Source: Bacillota bacterium | GTDB taxonomy: Bacteria; Bacillota; Clostridia; Peptostreptococcales; Anaerovoracaceae | Direction of reading: 5' to 3' | NCBI GenBank assembly: GCA_023394035.1 | Contig: JAEXBK010000001.1 | Span: 1-15,514, forward strand | DNA length: 15,514 bases | In this document: positions 1 to 8,192 of the stretch, piece by piece | Layout of the letters: every line of letters begins with the position of its first letter | How positions within the stretch are numbered: position 1 is the first letter of the stretch | Translations under genes and position numbers: made by a program | The notes under the pieces: model-generated | Databases searched by the model: none | Told to the model about the DNA's origin: nothing | The model's input: the letters and a program-made list of their open reading frames with translations, nothing else

Positions 1-1498
1 GCGTCGTATCAGGGCGAAACGGCTTGTTCCATGACAGTTCTCCCGCATCGACTGAAGCTTCAAGCGTAGTTATGTATGCCATATTCGGCTCGACCGCCAT
101 TATGTTGCAGCTGTCGTTCTTGTAATAGAATACGCCTTCACGATCCATGCAAAGCGGGCTTATGCAGTACTGCTGCAGCGCCGTAGGCGGCACGAAAAGC
201 TCAGCCTGTCCCGATGGCTTTGTCTGATTTTTTGAGTCGCTAAAGAAATATATTCCGCCCGGCTCCGAGTTATAGGTAAAGTAGATGTATACTTTTCCGG
301 TTTTTGCCTCTTCTGATGTCGAAAGCAATGCTGCTGCCTGAGGATAACCCTTTGTCGGCATATCATATATGTTCGAGTTTTTGTCCAGCGGCTTGCTTAC
401 ATCGACCACCCTGAAGCAGTGACCGGCTCCCGCAGTAAACTGCGCTTTACCGGCAACGCCAATATACGCACGACCTTTGTACACTACAGGTGATGCTGTT
501 GCCATGCCGTTAAGAGGCATAGTACTTAGATCGCCTAAATCACCGTTTGCGTCTACAGCCACACGGCCTAATACTCCGCCCTTTGTTGTGAAATATATAT
601 GTCCGTCATCATATACGGCAGAGGATCTTATATCACCTGCTATATTCCCGATACGGTCTATCACCTTTCCTGTAAGCGGATCAAGTGTGTAGAATACTGC
701 ATTTGCAGTATAATCACCCTCCGAAGTGCCGTCGTCACTGCCTACCGCTATATACTTGTCGGTAGCGAGACAGCCTGCCCAGTAGAAGCCGCGCTTTGCG
801 TTTGCGTTTTCTTTAAGTCCGGCATCATCGGTTGATGGCGTAAATCTCCATTTTAGAGCCTTTACCTTATCTCCGCTTTCGGTAACCGTTATATCAAGGT
901 CATCTGTCGCCGCACAAACATAGCTGCCGTCGCTCGATTCTCCCCTGAAGGTTCCGGTGAATACATAACCTTTTCCGCCTATATTTCTATATGTTACAGG
1001 GCTTACGGTCTGACCTCCGATGTTTTCCGTGTGCCATAGGAGCTCCAGGGTCTTTGCATCAATTGCCTGTATCATTCCGTTTCCGATAGGTACAAAGAGT
1101 TTTCCGTCTCCGTAAGTAAGCGGATTCATTGCATACCCGACATCAGCAATCATGTCCTTGCTTATATCGAGCGTAGCTCCCGTTTCTTTATCTAATTTAA
1201 TGATATTCTTATTTACCGCTACGTAAATATAATCTCCGATGATTATCGGTGGTGTAGGCGAAGCTGCCCAGCCCGTGCCGTGCTTTGCCGCCCACTTAAG
1301 ATGCGCGGAATTTTCATCCGTAATCGCAGGGTAGTTCGTGATGCCGTTGTTGAATTCACTATTCTGATATCCTCCCCAGACTATGTCCGGCTGAGCTTCA
1401 TCAGCATAGGCAGTGAATGCAGTCTGCGGTATCACCATGAATGTCATGAGCAGTGCAAGAAGCAGTGCAAATGACTTCTTAAATACCTTTGCCTTCAA
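1..1498 (-). CDS. Secreted PQQ-type beta-propeller protein (partial, C-terminus beyond left edge)
   Basis: The frame is open from a TTG start at 1498 to the window edge (499 residues visible). The TTG is chosen because a perfect AGGAGG (1510-1505) lies 6 nt upstream and no in-frame ATG comes before the signal-peptide core. Residues 1-32 form a signal peptide: basic KAKVFKK, a Leu/Ala-rich core, and AYA before DE as a likely signal peptidase I site. The mature part repeats PQQ-like blade signatures such as IQAIDAKTLELLW and FYTLDPLTGKVI, with recurring phrases of the type 'SP-hydrophobic-GDYIYVA'. These are typical of PQQ-like beta-propellers. The ligand is unknown; such folds bind many things and PQQ itself is not implied. 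It is last in the visible riboswitch-controlled operon, 58 nt after the DUF4430 gene. Clostridial relatives often carry extra C-terminal surface domains, which would lie outside this window. Fold call is fairly sure; role is inferred only from context. Confidence 0.85.
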   Translation of the reverse strand, partial: MKAKVFKKSFALLLALLMTFMVIPQTAFTAYADEAQPDIVWGGYQNSEFNNGITNYPAITDENSAHLKWAAKHGTGWAASPTPPIIIGDYIYVAVNKNIIKLDKETGATLDISKDMIADVGYAMNPLTYGDGKLFVPIGNGMIQAIDAKTLELLWHTENIGGQTVSPVTYRNIGGKGYVFTGTFRGESSDGSYVCAATDDLDITVTESGDKVKALKWRFTPSTDDAGLKENANAKRGFYWAGCLATDKYIAVGSDDGTSEGDYTANAVFYTLDPLTGKVIDRIGNIAGDIRSSAVYDDGHIYFTTKGGVLGRVAVDANGDLGDLSTMPLNGMATASPVVYKGRAYIGVAGKAQFTAGAGHCFRVVDVSKPLDKNSNIYDMPTKGYPQAAALLSTSEEAKTGKVYIYFTYNSEPGGIYFFSDSKNQTKPSGQAELFVPPTALQQYCISPLCMDREGVFYYKNDSCNIMAVEPNMAYITTLEASVDAGELSWNKPFRPDTT

Positions 1499-1533
1499 TT
1501 TTTACCTCCTTAAAATAACATTAACTGACTTAT

Positions 1534-1557
1534 ATTATCGGCGTTTATGCCGGTAAT
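1534..1557 (-). other. Intercistronic hairpin between DUF4430 and beta-propeller genes
   Basis: An imperfect inverted repeat (ATTACCGGC, 6-nt loop, GCCGATAAT on the minus strand; one C/A mismatch) touches the stop codon of the DUF4430 gene. No T-run follows, so it is not a good terminator. It could be an mRNA stability or processing element that sets the relative level of the downstream gene. Function unproven. Confidence 0.35.
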
Positions 1558-2840
1558 CATCCGTTCCAGATTCCGCCCTCGTCGTTTCCGAGATCCAATG
1601 TAAACCACAGCTGTATCTCGTCTCCGTCTCTGACCGTATCTCCTGACATGCCGTAGCCGGGCGTATATCCGTTCATCGAATACATCCATCCCGCAAATTC
1701 GTAAAAGTCCTTTTCTCCGAGCGAATTGGTCTCATATCCCATAGTGGAAGCGCCCTTTGTCGTCAGACCTGCCAAAAGATTAGGCGGTATCGCATACCCG
1801 TCGGTTATACCGGGTGCATATATACGCTTAAGATAAAATCCTATATCCGGAGTTCCTGATGTTGAATATCCGATTCCCGATGCCTCTAAAAATCTTATCA
1901 CCACATTAGCGACTTTTTCGCCCTGATATACAGGGAAACTGCTGTTGCTTGCTATTACTCCAAGTCCGATATTTACCGCTTCTATCCGTATGTTTACCGC
2001 GCTGTTATACTCAGGCTCCGTACCGTTAACCGTCACCCCGTATTCGATGCGCGATTCATGCCCTTCACCGTCATCAACCTTTATTACTATCTTATTTTGC
2101 CCGGAATTCAGAACAGGCGGAGAGTAATCTCCCGGCACAAACTGCTTTGTATAGTTGGCATGATATGCGTTCGGACCTCCACCATAAAATCTGTCTCCGT
2201 TCAGGTAAACCTCGAAAAGGTCATATGTTATCCTGTAACCCTTATAGCTTTTCGCTTCCACATAGAAGCTGAGGTAGTTCCCGTCTATAATCTGTCCATC
2301 GACAAGATTAGTTATGATCAAAGGCTTCTTGCTCTGATCCTCTTCACCGTTCTCACCCGGCACATCCGTTCCGGCATGCGGATCAGGCTCTGCCGGATTG
2401 CCTCCGTTTACTCCGGGGCTATCGCCGTGATTCGGACTCGCCCCGCTATTCCCTCCGGCATTACCTGATTGGCTGTTTGAATTTCCGCCATCTATCGTAA
2501 TCAGGGAATTATCATCTTTCTTTTCGTGATTTTCGGCTCGTTGCTCTGACTGAGTCTTACGGTCTTCGGAAACATCAGGCTCTTTTGGGGATGCTGCATT
2601 TCGCTCTTCCGTTCGTCTCTGTTCCTCTATCTGCTCCGCTTCCGCTCTATCGCCAAGCTCAAAGCCCATTCCCGTAAGAAGCACTCTTGAACGATTTCCG
2701 TTTATCTCACTTGGAATTTCCATCGGCACGGCATACCCGCCCGCGGACATTAACACAAATGCCGACGCCGAAAAAATCAAAAGCATCGTCAGAAGCAATA
2801 TCAGTATTCTGTTTTTGCTCAGAATATTATTTGCCTTCAT
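1557..2840 (-). CDS. Membrane-anchored DUF4430 (transcobalamin C-terminal-like) protein
   Basis: 427 residues. Residues 11-33 are a hydrophobic signal or anchor segment. Residues 60-170 are a charged, then Gly/Asn/Ser/Pro-rich linker suited to spanning the wall. Residues 172-275 look like an Ig/cadherin-type beta domain. Residues 280-417 match the DUF4430 family (the transcobalamin-like C-terminal domain), with the signature GWMYSMNGYTPGYG (384-397) followed by DGDEIQLWFT and DLGND. In vertebrate intrinsic factor and transcobalamin this domain is the beta-half that closes over cobalamin. The ATG at 2840 has AGGAG 7 nt upstream and overlaps the preceding lipoprotein gene by 14 nt, so the two are probably translationally coupled. 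Cobalamin binding is inferred from family, neighbour and the riboswitch; many DUF4430 proteins are uncharacterised and may bind other ligands. Confidence 0.85.
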   Translation of the reverse strand: MKANNILSKNRILILLLTMLLIFSASAFVLMSAGGYAVPMEIPSEINGNRSRVLLTGMGFELGDRAEAEQIEEQRRTEERNAASPKEPDVSEDRKTQSEQRAENHEKKDDNSLITIDGGNSNSQSGNAGGNSGASPNHGDSPGVNGGNPAEPDPHAGTDVPGENGEEDQSKKPLIITNLVDGQIIDGNYLSFYVEAKSYKGYRITYDLFEVYLNGDRFYGGGPNAYHANYTKQFVPGDYSPPVLNSGQNKIVIKVDDGEGHESRIEYGVTVNGTEPEYNSAVNIRIEAVNIGLGVIASNSSFPVYQGEKVANVVIRFLEASGIGYSTSGTPDIGFYLKRIYAPGITDGYAIPPNLLAGLTTKGASTMGYETNSLGEKDFYEFAGWMYSMNGYTPGYGMSGDTVRDGDEIQLWFTLDLGNDEGGIWNG

Positions 2841-3783
2841 CTTCCTTCTCCTGATACAGCTTTTCCCCTGTCCTCTGCAGCTTCACCGCAGCAATCGCAA
2901 GCAGTGCCTTCTCCGTTGACATTAGATCAGGGTCATTGTTTTCGAGCGTGTGGCAGAATCGCGAATCCTTAAGCCTGAAGTGCATAAGACCGTCCCACAG
3001 CGTTTTCCCGCTTTTTATAAAGTCCGTCGCCTCAAAAATATCCTCATTCAGCTGGCACAGCGCGATAATCACCTCAACGGTAGATTCACAGTTTCCGAAA
3101 GAACCATCGCCCTCCTGCATTTCGGACATTTCCTGCAGTGCGTGGCTTATAGCCACCTTGACATCCGGATTATACGTATAAAACGAGAGCCCCTGAACGG
3201 CCATTGCGATATAATCCGCCGCAAACTTGTCTTTGTTCAGTTCATCAGAGTTGATTTTATCTACAAGGTAGCTGACATACATCTGCTCCGTTTCAGGATG
3301 AACGCCCGCCATATTAAGTGATATCAGCGCAAAAGCTACTGCATTTGCCCCCTGATAAACCACCTTGTCATAGTCACCGATAGGCTCTGTCAGGTCATAT
3401 CCTTCAACATCGTGCGGATCAGCTCCTATCGCCGTAAGTCCTATTACGGCTCTTTCGTATTCCGTGTATTTCCGCTCCGACAAAACACCTTTTGAGCCCT
3501 TTACGGCAGCGCGGATGCTGTCATAATACATTTGCTCATATTCATCCGGCATATCGGCTCCGCTGCTTATAACGCCTAAGAGTCCCCATTCGCCGCCTAC
3601 GGATGCTGTGGTCGGAGCTTCGACATCCTCAGTCACCGCTGCCGCCGTTTCCTTTGCTGCAAGCGCGATCTGATCATCAAGGCTGCTTTGCCCGCACCCC
3701 GAAATGAGGGTCATCAAAATCAGCAGCATCGCAATTATCGTTTCAGGCTTTATTCTGTTTTTCCTATCTCTTGCCTTTTCCAT
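2827..3783 (-). CDS. Lipoprotein with squalene-cyclase/transcobalamin-like alpha-alpha barrel
   Basis: 318 residues from the ATG at 3783, preferred over the upstream ATG at 3825 because AAGGA lies 6 nt before it and the resulting signal peptide is compact. Basic residues 2-12 are followed by a hydrophobic core and the lipobox LISGC, so Cys30 is the likely lipidated residue. The mature protein is all-helical with repeats of the prenyltransferase/squalene-oxidase and transcobalamin N-terminal class: the ERAVIGLTAIGADP helix, then DKVVYQGANAVAFALISLN, then the QEGDGSFGN turn near residue 222, which resembles the QDGSFG motif of terpene-cyclase barrels, then TVEVIIALCQL. The gene overlaps the transglutaminase-like gene by 20 nt and the DUF4430 gene by 14 nt. 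An alpha6/alpha6 barrel plus a DUF4430 domain is the layout of intrinsic factor; here it is split over two genes. There is no sign of terpene-cyclase catalysis (no DXDD seen). Ligand is inferred, not shown. Confidence 0.83.
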   Translation of the reverse strand: MEKARDRKNRIKPETIIAMLLILMTLISGCGQSSLDDQIALAAKETAAAVTEDVEAPTTASVGGEWGLLGVISSGADMPDEYEQMYYDSIRAAVKGSKGVLSERKYTEYERAVIGLTAIGADPHDVEGYDLTEPIGDYDKVVYQGANAVAFALISLNMAGVHPETEQMYVSYLVDKINSDELNKDKFAADYIAMAVQGLSFYTYNPDVKVAISHALQEMSEMQEGDGSFGNCESTVEVIIALCQLNEDIFEATDFIKSGKTLWDGLMHFRLKDSRFCHTLENNDPDLMSTEKALLAIAAVKLQRTGEKLYQEKEDEGK

Positions 3784-5857
3784 TCCTCGTCCTTCTGCTC
3801 GCTTCCTTATACCTTGTGAGCGCATCCAGCATTTTGCTTCTATCGCCCTCGCCTATCCCATATCTGCTGTAAGCTGCCCGATTTCCGCATTCGCGTACAT
3901 CAGGTTCTATATCAAACCCACGTTGTTCCATATATGCAAAAATAGCACACACAGCAAATCTCGTATCCTTTGATCGAAAAGCTTTATTTCTCGCCGCCGT
4001 ATCGCGGCAATATACGATTGTCCTTTTTCCAAAAGGTATCATCAAAGCCATCGCTGCCAAAATAAGCAATATCAGCCGTATTTTGTTTACGATGTTATGC
4101 CTGCTCTGAGGCGCATCTTTTGATGATTCTCCCTCAGCGTTTGCATTGTCTTGGCTCGCTTCAAAGTCATTCCACAGAATTTTATTGCTGATTCCGATAT
4201 TCATATCGGCTTCGCCCATTATTTCAATGTAGTTTCTGCAGACCTCGATAGGGACAAAGCCCACACCGTCTATGTATATTTCCGGCCATGCATGCGCATT
4301 TTTTCTTTTTATGACAATACTCTCATCCGGTGCTTTGGCAGTCACATCATCAGGCGTTACTATATAGCCCTCCGCGTATCTTGCAGGTATGCCGTAATAC
4401 CTGAACATCAAAACCGCCGCCGTTGCGAACTGGACATCGTAGCCCTTTCCGGAGCTAAGGAATTTTTTCAGCGGGTCGCCTGTAAGCTCCGCTTTACGCT
4501 CTCCGGGGCGCTCCGTGTATATGTAATTATCGTTGAAATATCGCCTTATTTTTTCTATTGCCGCTTTGTAGCCGACATGACCCTTGGACTGATTCCCCCT
4601 GTCTCCGAGCACCTCTCCTATAATGCTTTGATCATGCTTTGAGAGGAAAAGATAGTTCTGATATACGAATACGTTATAGTAGCTTTCGTCTTTCAGATAT
4701 TCTTTTGTTTTTTCGGGATCGGCTTCAGAAAACAGCTTGCTCGCCGTCTCGGTCCAATTATCTACCTGATTTTCTTTTGCCACGTAGCTGTAGCTTTTGA
4801 AAGCACCGAGCATCCCCGCATGCGGAATATCTCCGCCCTTGAAAATGTACTCCGACAGCTCGCCTTTATCCGCAATGTCGTACGGAATATACGCAAGCCT
4901 ACGGTTTGCCGACTCAACATGTATACTTATCTCGTTGCTTGTCGTTGCAGACGGCACACCGGCAAGCTCAGAGCTTTGAGCAAGCTGTCCCGATGTTTTG
5001 AAGCCATCTCGTTCAAGCCCGTCCATCAGACTTAAATTTTGATAATACGTGTTATTATCAAGCGTTTCCCATTTTGCACCCGTGAATATGCTTCCTGTAA
5101 AGCCCCTGAGATACATAGACTGCGGATTTGACATATTTACGGTAAGTGCCGTTTCTTCAGCTCGACTTTTATCTGCATCTCCGCGCTTTGGAGCTTTGAA
5201 GTCTCCCTCTTTCAACGGATTTTCTCCGTATATGGTTTTGCTCACCGATTCTCTTACCGATGCCGCAAAATCGTTCAGCTCTTTGAAATTCCCTTTATAT
5301 TGATCGTATGACGGAATACTTATTATAAGCATCACTGCCGCCGCGAACATTATTCCCCACGCAAGTGAACCTGCTGCGTTTTCCTCGCTGCCCCTTATAT
5401 ACGATGCGCTTGCAATAAGCACCGATATGAATATAACAATGTAAAGCGGCTTGCATGAAAGGCTGAAAAATATCATCAAAAGCGCCGCTGGCAAAGCGAA
5501 TATCAAAAGTGTCGAAGCCCGTCCGCTTTTTATTGCCATAAACGCGCTTAAAATCATTACAGCTATTATGATAATCTGAATCGTTCCGTTTCCTTCGGCG
5601 GCACCGTCGTACTTTTGCAATATAACAAAATCAGCGCGCGCCAAGGTGTCGCATATGCAGTTCCATGTAAATACAAGTCCGCTGCGCAGCCCCCCGCCGA
5701 TAAAGCCTTTAAAGGTCAACGGCGGCAGTCCGAGAAGATCCGCATCCACCTTATATGCGGAAAGTGCAATGAGTACGGAAAATATAAGGCCGCCCATCTT
5801 ATGTGCTTTACTGTCAGTCTTTGATTTTTTCAGTCTTGTAAACGCTAACTTCCCCAT
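3764..5857 (-). CDS. Membrane transglutaminase-like protein lacking the catalytic cysteine
   Basis: 697 residues. Four or more membrane helices lie in residues 20-185, then a large outer domain, then a helix near 590-608 and a cytosolic tail. The layout resembles TgpA-type DUF3488/transglutaminase proteins that accompany MoxR and DUF58 genes. The transglutaminase core is clear: GYDVQFATAAVLMFRYYGIP (from about 472), ARYAEGY, then HAWPEIYIDGVGFVPIEV. The family usually has GYC at the first site; here the Cys position is Asp474 (4438-4436). His522 is kept, and the third triad position is Glu538 in place of Asp. Spacing fits the usual triad, so this is substitution rather than misalignment. The protein is probably a non-hydrolytic binding module, or uses other chemistry. 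The start at 5857 overlaps the DUF58 gene by 44 nt; an ATG at 5797 is an alternative. Family confident, function unknown. Confidence 0.88.
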   Translation of the reverse strand: MGKLAFTRLKKSKTDSKAHKMGGLIFSVLIALSAYKVDADLLGLPPLTFKGFIGGGLRSGLVFTWNCICDTLARADFVILQKYDGAAEGNGTIQIIIIAVMILSAFMAIKSGRASTLLIFALPAALLMIFFSLSCKPLYIVIFISVLIASASYIRGSEENAAGSLAWGIMFAAAVMLIISIPSYDQYKGNFKELNDFAASVRESVSKTIYGENPLKEGDFKAPKRGDADKSRAEETALTVNMSNPQSMYLRGFTGSIFTGAKWETLDNNTYYQNLSLMDGLERDGFKTSGQLAQSSELAGVPSATTSNEISIHVESANRRLAYIPYDIADKGELSEYIFKGGDIPHAGMLGAFKSYSYVAKENQVDNWTETASKLFSEADPEKTKEYLKDESYYNVFVYQNYLFLSKHDQSIIGEVLGDRGNQSKGHVGYKAAIEKIRRYFNDNYIYTERPGERKAELTGDPLKKFLSSGKGYDVQFATAAVLMFRYYGIPARYAEGYIVTPDDVTAKAPDESIVIKRKNAHAWPEIYIDGVGFVPIEVCRNYIEIMGEADMNIGISNKILWNDFEASQDNANAEGESSKDAPQSRHNIVNKIRLILLILAAMALMIPFGKRTIVYCRDTAARNKAFRSKDTRFAVCAIFAYMEQRGFDIEPDVRECGNRAAYSRYGIGEGDRSKMLDALTRYKEASRRTRNGKGKR

Positions 5858-6908
5858 ATTCTCTCAGTTCTTCTATCTCCGCTTCGGCTGCATTTGGCTC
5901 CGTTACATATATATAGCTTGTATAGTCTTTCGGCACTTCGGATTCGAGATAGTATGCTGCCGAAGTATTACCATCTTTTTTGAACGGGCTTCTGCACAGC
6001 AGCTCGATCATCCCGGCTATATCATCCTCACAATCTATTCTCCTATGCACGAATTTCTCAGTTTCATAATCGTACCAGCCTACGGCATGCAGAACGCCTG
6101 CTTTTATGAGTGCCGATGAAACCGAAACGAAAAAATCGGTAAGAGCTCCGGCATACCTTGCGTCACAGCTCTTGTCGGCAATCATCATTATCCTGCTCTC
6201 TACAGGCAGCCCCAATTCACGTATAACGATTTCATCCATCTTGCAGGACAATTTCCAGTGTATGTTCTTTATGCTGTCACCCGGCATATAGGGGCTTATC
6301 CCTATTATCTCACCCGGATCTGTGCCCCTTTTGCCCTCTGCATACCTGAAGCTTTCCATATCGTATTTTTCGAGGTCGCTACGATCTATAGGAATCTGAT
6401 AGACTTCAGGCATAACAAGCGTCTCGCCGCAAGCTTCGCCGCCGTTTGCACACGAATCAAATATTATATTTTTATCAAAAATTCCGAGCGGATCCGACGC
6501 GCATACTGAGCTTATTTTCACCCTGATCACACCGCAGGCTTCGTCCGAGAAGGAAAACGCGTATTTTACCTCTTTTCTCGGCATAAGCACCACATTTCTT
6601 GTCATAGTCGATTTGCCGCCGGTAAGAATATTTTCTGAAAGTAGTTCAATCCTGCAGCAGAATATCGGAAGGTATGAAAGATTTTTGATTTTGATAATCG
6701 CCTCGGCCGTTTCGCCTTTTTCGATAGCTTCCGTCGAAGTAAGCTCCGCCTTCATGCCGTATTTGATCAGCAGAACGGATATAACGGAAAAAATGCCGTA
6801 CAAAAGCAGCACAGCAAAAACCGTTCCTATGCTTTTCCGCTCGAAAAACATGTATAGGCTGCCCGAAGCGAGCAGAACTAACGCATACGCGACTATATTC
6901 TTTCGCAT
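5814..6908 (-). CDS. DUF58 domain protein of the MoxR module
   Basis: 364 residues. Two membrane helices near 5-20 and 27-48 form a hairpin. A beta-rich segment (55-145) precedes the DUF58 signature at about 199-231: GEIIGISPYMPGDSIKNIHW, then a basic/charged strand ending IVIREL. The part after it has the predicted VWA-like alternation of the family. DUF58 proteins are nearly always encoded beside MoxR ATPases and often beside membrane transglutaminases; their biochemical role is largely unknown, although some are tied to envelope integrity or to assembly of surface or metallo-enzymes. The gene starts 4 nt after the MoxR stop, with only a weak AAGG upstream, which suggests coupled translation. 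It overlaps the transglutaminase-like gene at its 3' end. Confidence 0.9.
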   Translation of the reverse strand: MRKNIVAYALVLLASGSLYMFFERKSIGTVFAVLLLYGIFSVISVLLIKYGMKAELTSTEAIEKGETAEAIIKIKNLSYLPIFCCRIELLSENILTGGKSTMTRNVVLMPRKEVKYAFSFSDEACGVIRVKISSVCASDPLGIFDKNIIFDSCANGGEACGETLVMPEVYQIPIDRSDLEKYDMESFRYAEGKRGTDPGEIIGISPYMPGDSIKNIHWKLSCKMDEIVIRELGLPVESRIMMIADKSCDARYAGALTDFFVSVSSALIKAGVLHAVGWYDYETEKFVHRRIDCEDDIAGMIELLCRSPFKKDGNTSAAYYLESEVPKDYTSYIYVTEPNAAEAEIEELREYGEVSVYKTEKIKD

Positions 6909-6912
6909 TTGT

Positions 6913-7845
6913 CTACAATACCTTCGGTGCGCTTATCTTTTCGGATATTTCATTCATCACATCATCCGGCGTTTTTTTTGACAGGCTTGCCTTTGATTTC
7001 ATAATGAGTCTATGTCTTGAAGCCTCGCACAGTACAGCCTTGACATCCTCCGGCGTGACAAAATCACGTTCAGCCATAAACGCCGAAGCCTTTGCCATTG
7101 CGCACAAAGCAATCGCCCCTCTCGGACTCATTCCCACTTTTATAAGTTCATGATCGCGTGTAGCCTCCGCCAGCGAAGTTATGTATCTGTATATTTTTTC
7201 GTCAACAAAGACGTCTTTGACGCATTCTCGAGCTTCAAGTACTTCTTCGGGGCTCATTACCGCCCTAACCTCTGAAAGAGGATCGCATTTACTTCTGTTT
7301 CTCAGGATTTCTACCTGCGCATCAAAATCAGGGTAACCCATTGAAAGCTTTATCATGAATCTGTCAAGCTGCGCCTCCGGAAGCATCTGCGTTCCTGCCG
7401 TACCTGCCGGGTTCTGTGTGGCAAGCACTATAAAAGGACTCGGAACCTCATATACCCTTCCGTCTACAGTCATCTTGTTTTCCTGCATCACCTCAAGAAG
7501 AGCTGACTGTGTTTTGCTGGAGGTTCTATTGATCTCATCAGCAAGGAAAAAATTGCACATTGCCGCACCTTCTCTATAAACGAAGGCTTTCTTCTCTTTA
7601 TCGTATAATGTAAAGCCCGTAATATCGGACGGCACTACATCAGGTGTAAACTGAACTCTTCCGAAATCGAGACCGAGCGCCCTGCTGACAGCAAGTGCAA
7701 GCGTCGTCTTTCCGACTCCCGGCATGTCTTCAAGCAAAATATGCCCACCTGCAAAAATAGCGGTGAGCACGCTTTCGATCACATCATCTTTTCCCGATAT
7801 TACCGACTTGACCTGTTTTCTTACTTCTTCAATTTTCTTTTTCAT
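6913..7845 (-). CDS. MoxR-family AAA+ ATPase
   Basis: 310 residues, a normal length for MoxR. Seen directly: Walker A GVGKTT (43-48), Walker B FFLADE (99-104), the MoxR-typical INRTSSKTQSALLEVMQE helix, sensor 1 ATQNP (142-146), the LDRF arginine-finger region (160-163), and the C-terminal MSPRGAIAL sensor 2 region. Key residues are intact, so it should bind and hydrolyse ATP. MoxR proteins are cytosolic chaperone-like ATPases that act with DUF58/VWA partners, and here the DUF58 gene follows 4 nt downstream. It is the first gene after the cobalamin riboswitch and its terminator; AGAGG (7854-7850) precedes the ATG at 7845. Its expected regulation is shut-off by cobalamin. Confidence 0.95.
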   Translation of the reverse strand: MKKKIEEVRKQVKSVISGKDDVIESVLTAIFAGGHILLEDMPGVGKTTLALAVSRALGLDFGRVQFTPDVVPSDITGFTLYDKEKKAFVYREGAAMCNFFLADEINRTSSKTQSALLEVMQENKMTVDGRVYEVPSPFIVLATQNPAGTAGTQMLPEAQLDRFMIKLSMGYPDFDAQVEILRNRSKCDPLSEVRAVMSPEEVLEARECVKDVFVDEKIYRYITSLAEATRDHELIKVGMSPRGAIALCAMAKASAFMAERDFVTPEDVKAVLCEASRHRLIMKSKASLSKKTPDDVMNEISEKISAPKVL

Positions 7846-7891
7846 ATAACCTCTTAATATTGCTGAACGCGGAGAATATCAAAAGGATTTT

Positions 7892-7925
7892 CAAAAAATC
7901 AAAAGCTGCGGAAAAAATCCGCAGC
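7892..7925 (-). terminator. Intrinsic terminator of the cobalamin riboswitch expression platform
   Basis: On the minus strand GCTGCGGA (7925-7918) pairs perfectly with TCCGCAGC (7912-7905) across a 5-nt T loop. It is followed by TTTTGATTTTTTG. It sits between the aptamer (ends 7981) and the MoxR start (7845), which is where a riboswitch terminator acts. Control by premature termination is therefore likely; the exact antiterminator pairing was not resolved. Confidence 0.88.
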
Positions 7926-7980
7926 CCGTATTTGCTCGAAAAAACTCCAACATTGAGATTCACCGTCTCTATTGGGACAT

Positions 7981-8161
7981 CGTATGCAGGTCTCCTGACT
8001 CATGACTCTATCTCTGTGCCGCCTTCCCGGATCATGTCGCTTATTCCGACACGAAATCATCCAGTGGCTATTGGCAAAAGCATATCATATACAGTGGCGG
8101 GACCGTACAGGCCTCTAACCTGTTTCCCTCTTAGCTTTGATTGAAAATCAAAGAACATACG
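7981..8161 (-). promoter_or_regulatory. Cobalamin (adenosylcobalamin-type) riboswitch
   Basis: The minus strand carries the conserved blocks of the cobalamin riboswitch (Rfam RF00174 type) in order: AGAGGGAA (8131-8124), a CAGG...CCTG stem (8122-8108), GGTCCCGCCACTG (8104-8092), AGCCACTGG (8069-8061), GGGAAGGCG (8038-8030), and the B12 box GAGTCAGGAGACCTGCAT (8001-7984). CGTATG (8161-8156) and CATACG (7986-7981) can form closing stem P1. A separate perfect hairpin (CTTTGATT/AATCAAAG, 8153-8135) lies just inside P1. The aptamer normally represses its operon when adenosylcobalamin is plentiful; the GCCACTG-rich core suggests the AdoCbl class, but selectivity was not tested. It points straight at the MoxR-led operon. 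Confidence 0.96.
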
Positions 8162-8192
8162 CGTTAATGTATTTGTTGAATTGTACATTAAT

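Noticed and set aside
2058..2468. 136-codon open frame on the plus strand
   Set aside because: It lies fully opposite the DUF4430 gene, has no ribosome binding site, and its residues do not resemble a protein family.
2827..3825. Lipoprotein start at the ATG at 3825
   Set aside because: It would put a long charged stretch before the signal peptide and extend the overlap with the upstream gene; the ATG at 3783 has a well-placed AAGGA.
4151..4642. 163-codon open frame on the plus strand
   Set aside because: Antisense shadow of the transglutaminase core, whose motifs and frame are clear on the minus strand.
8135..8153. Hairpin CTTTGATT/AATCAAAG considered as a terminator
   Set aside because: AT-rich stem with no T-run after it on either strand, and it lies inside the riboswitch P1 stem.
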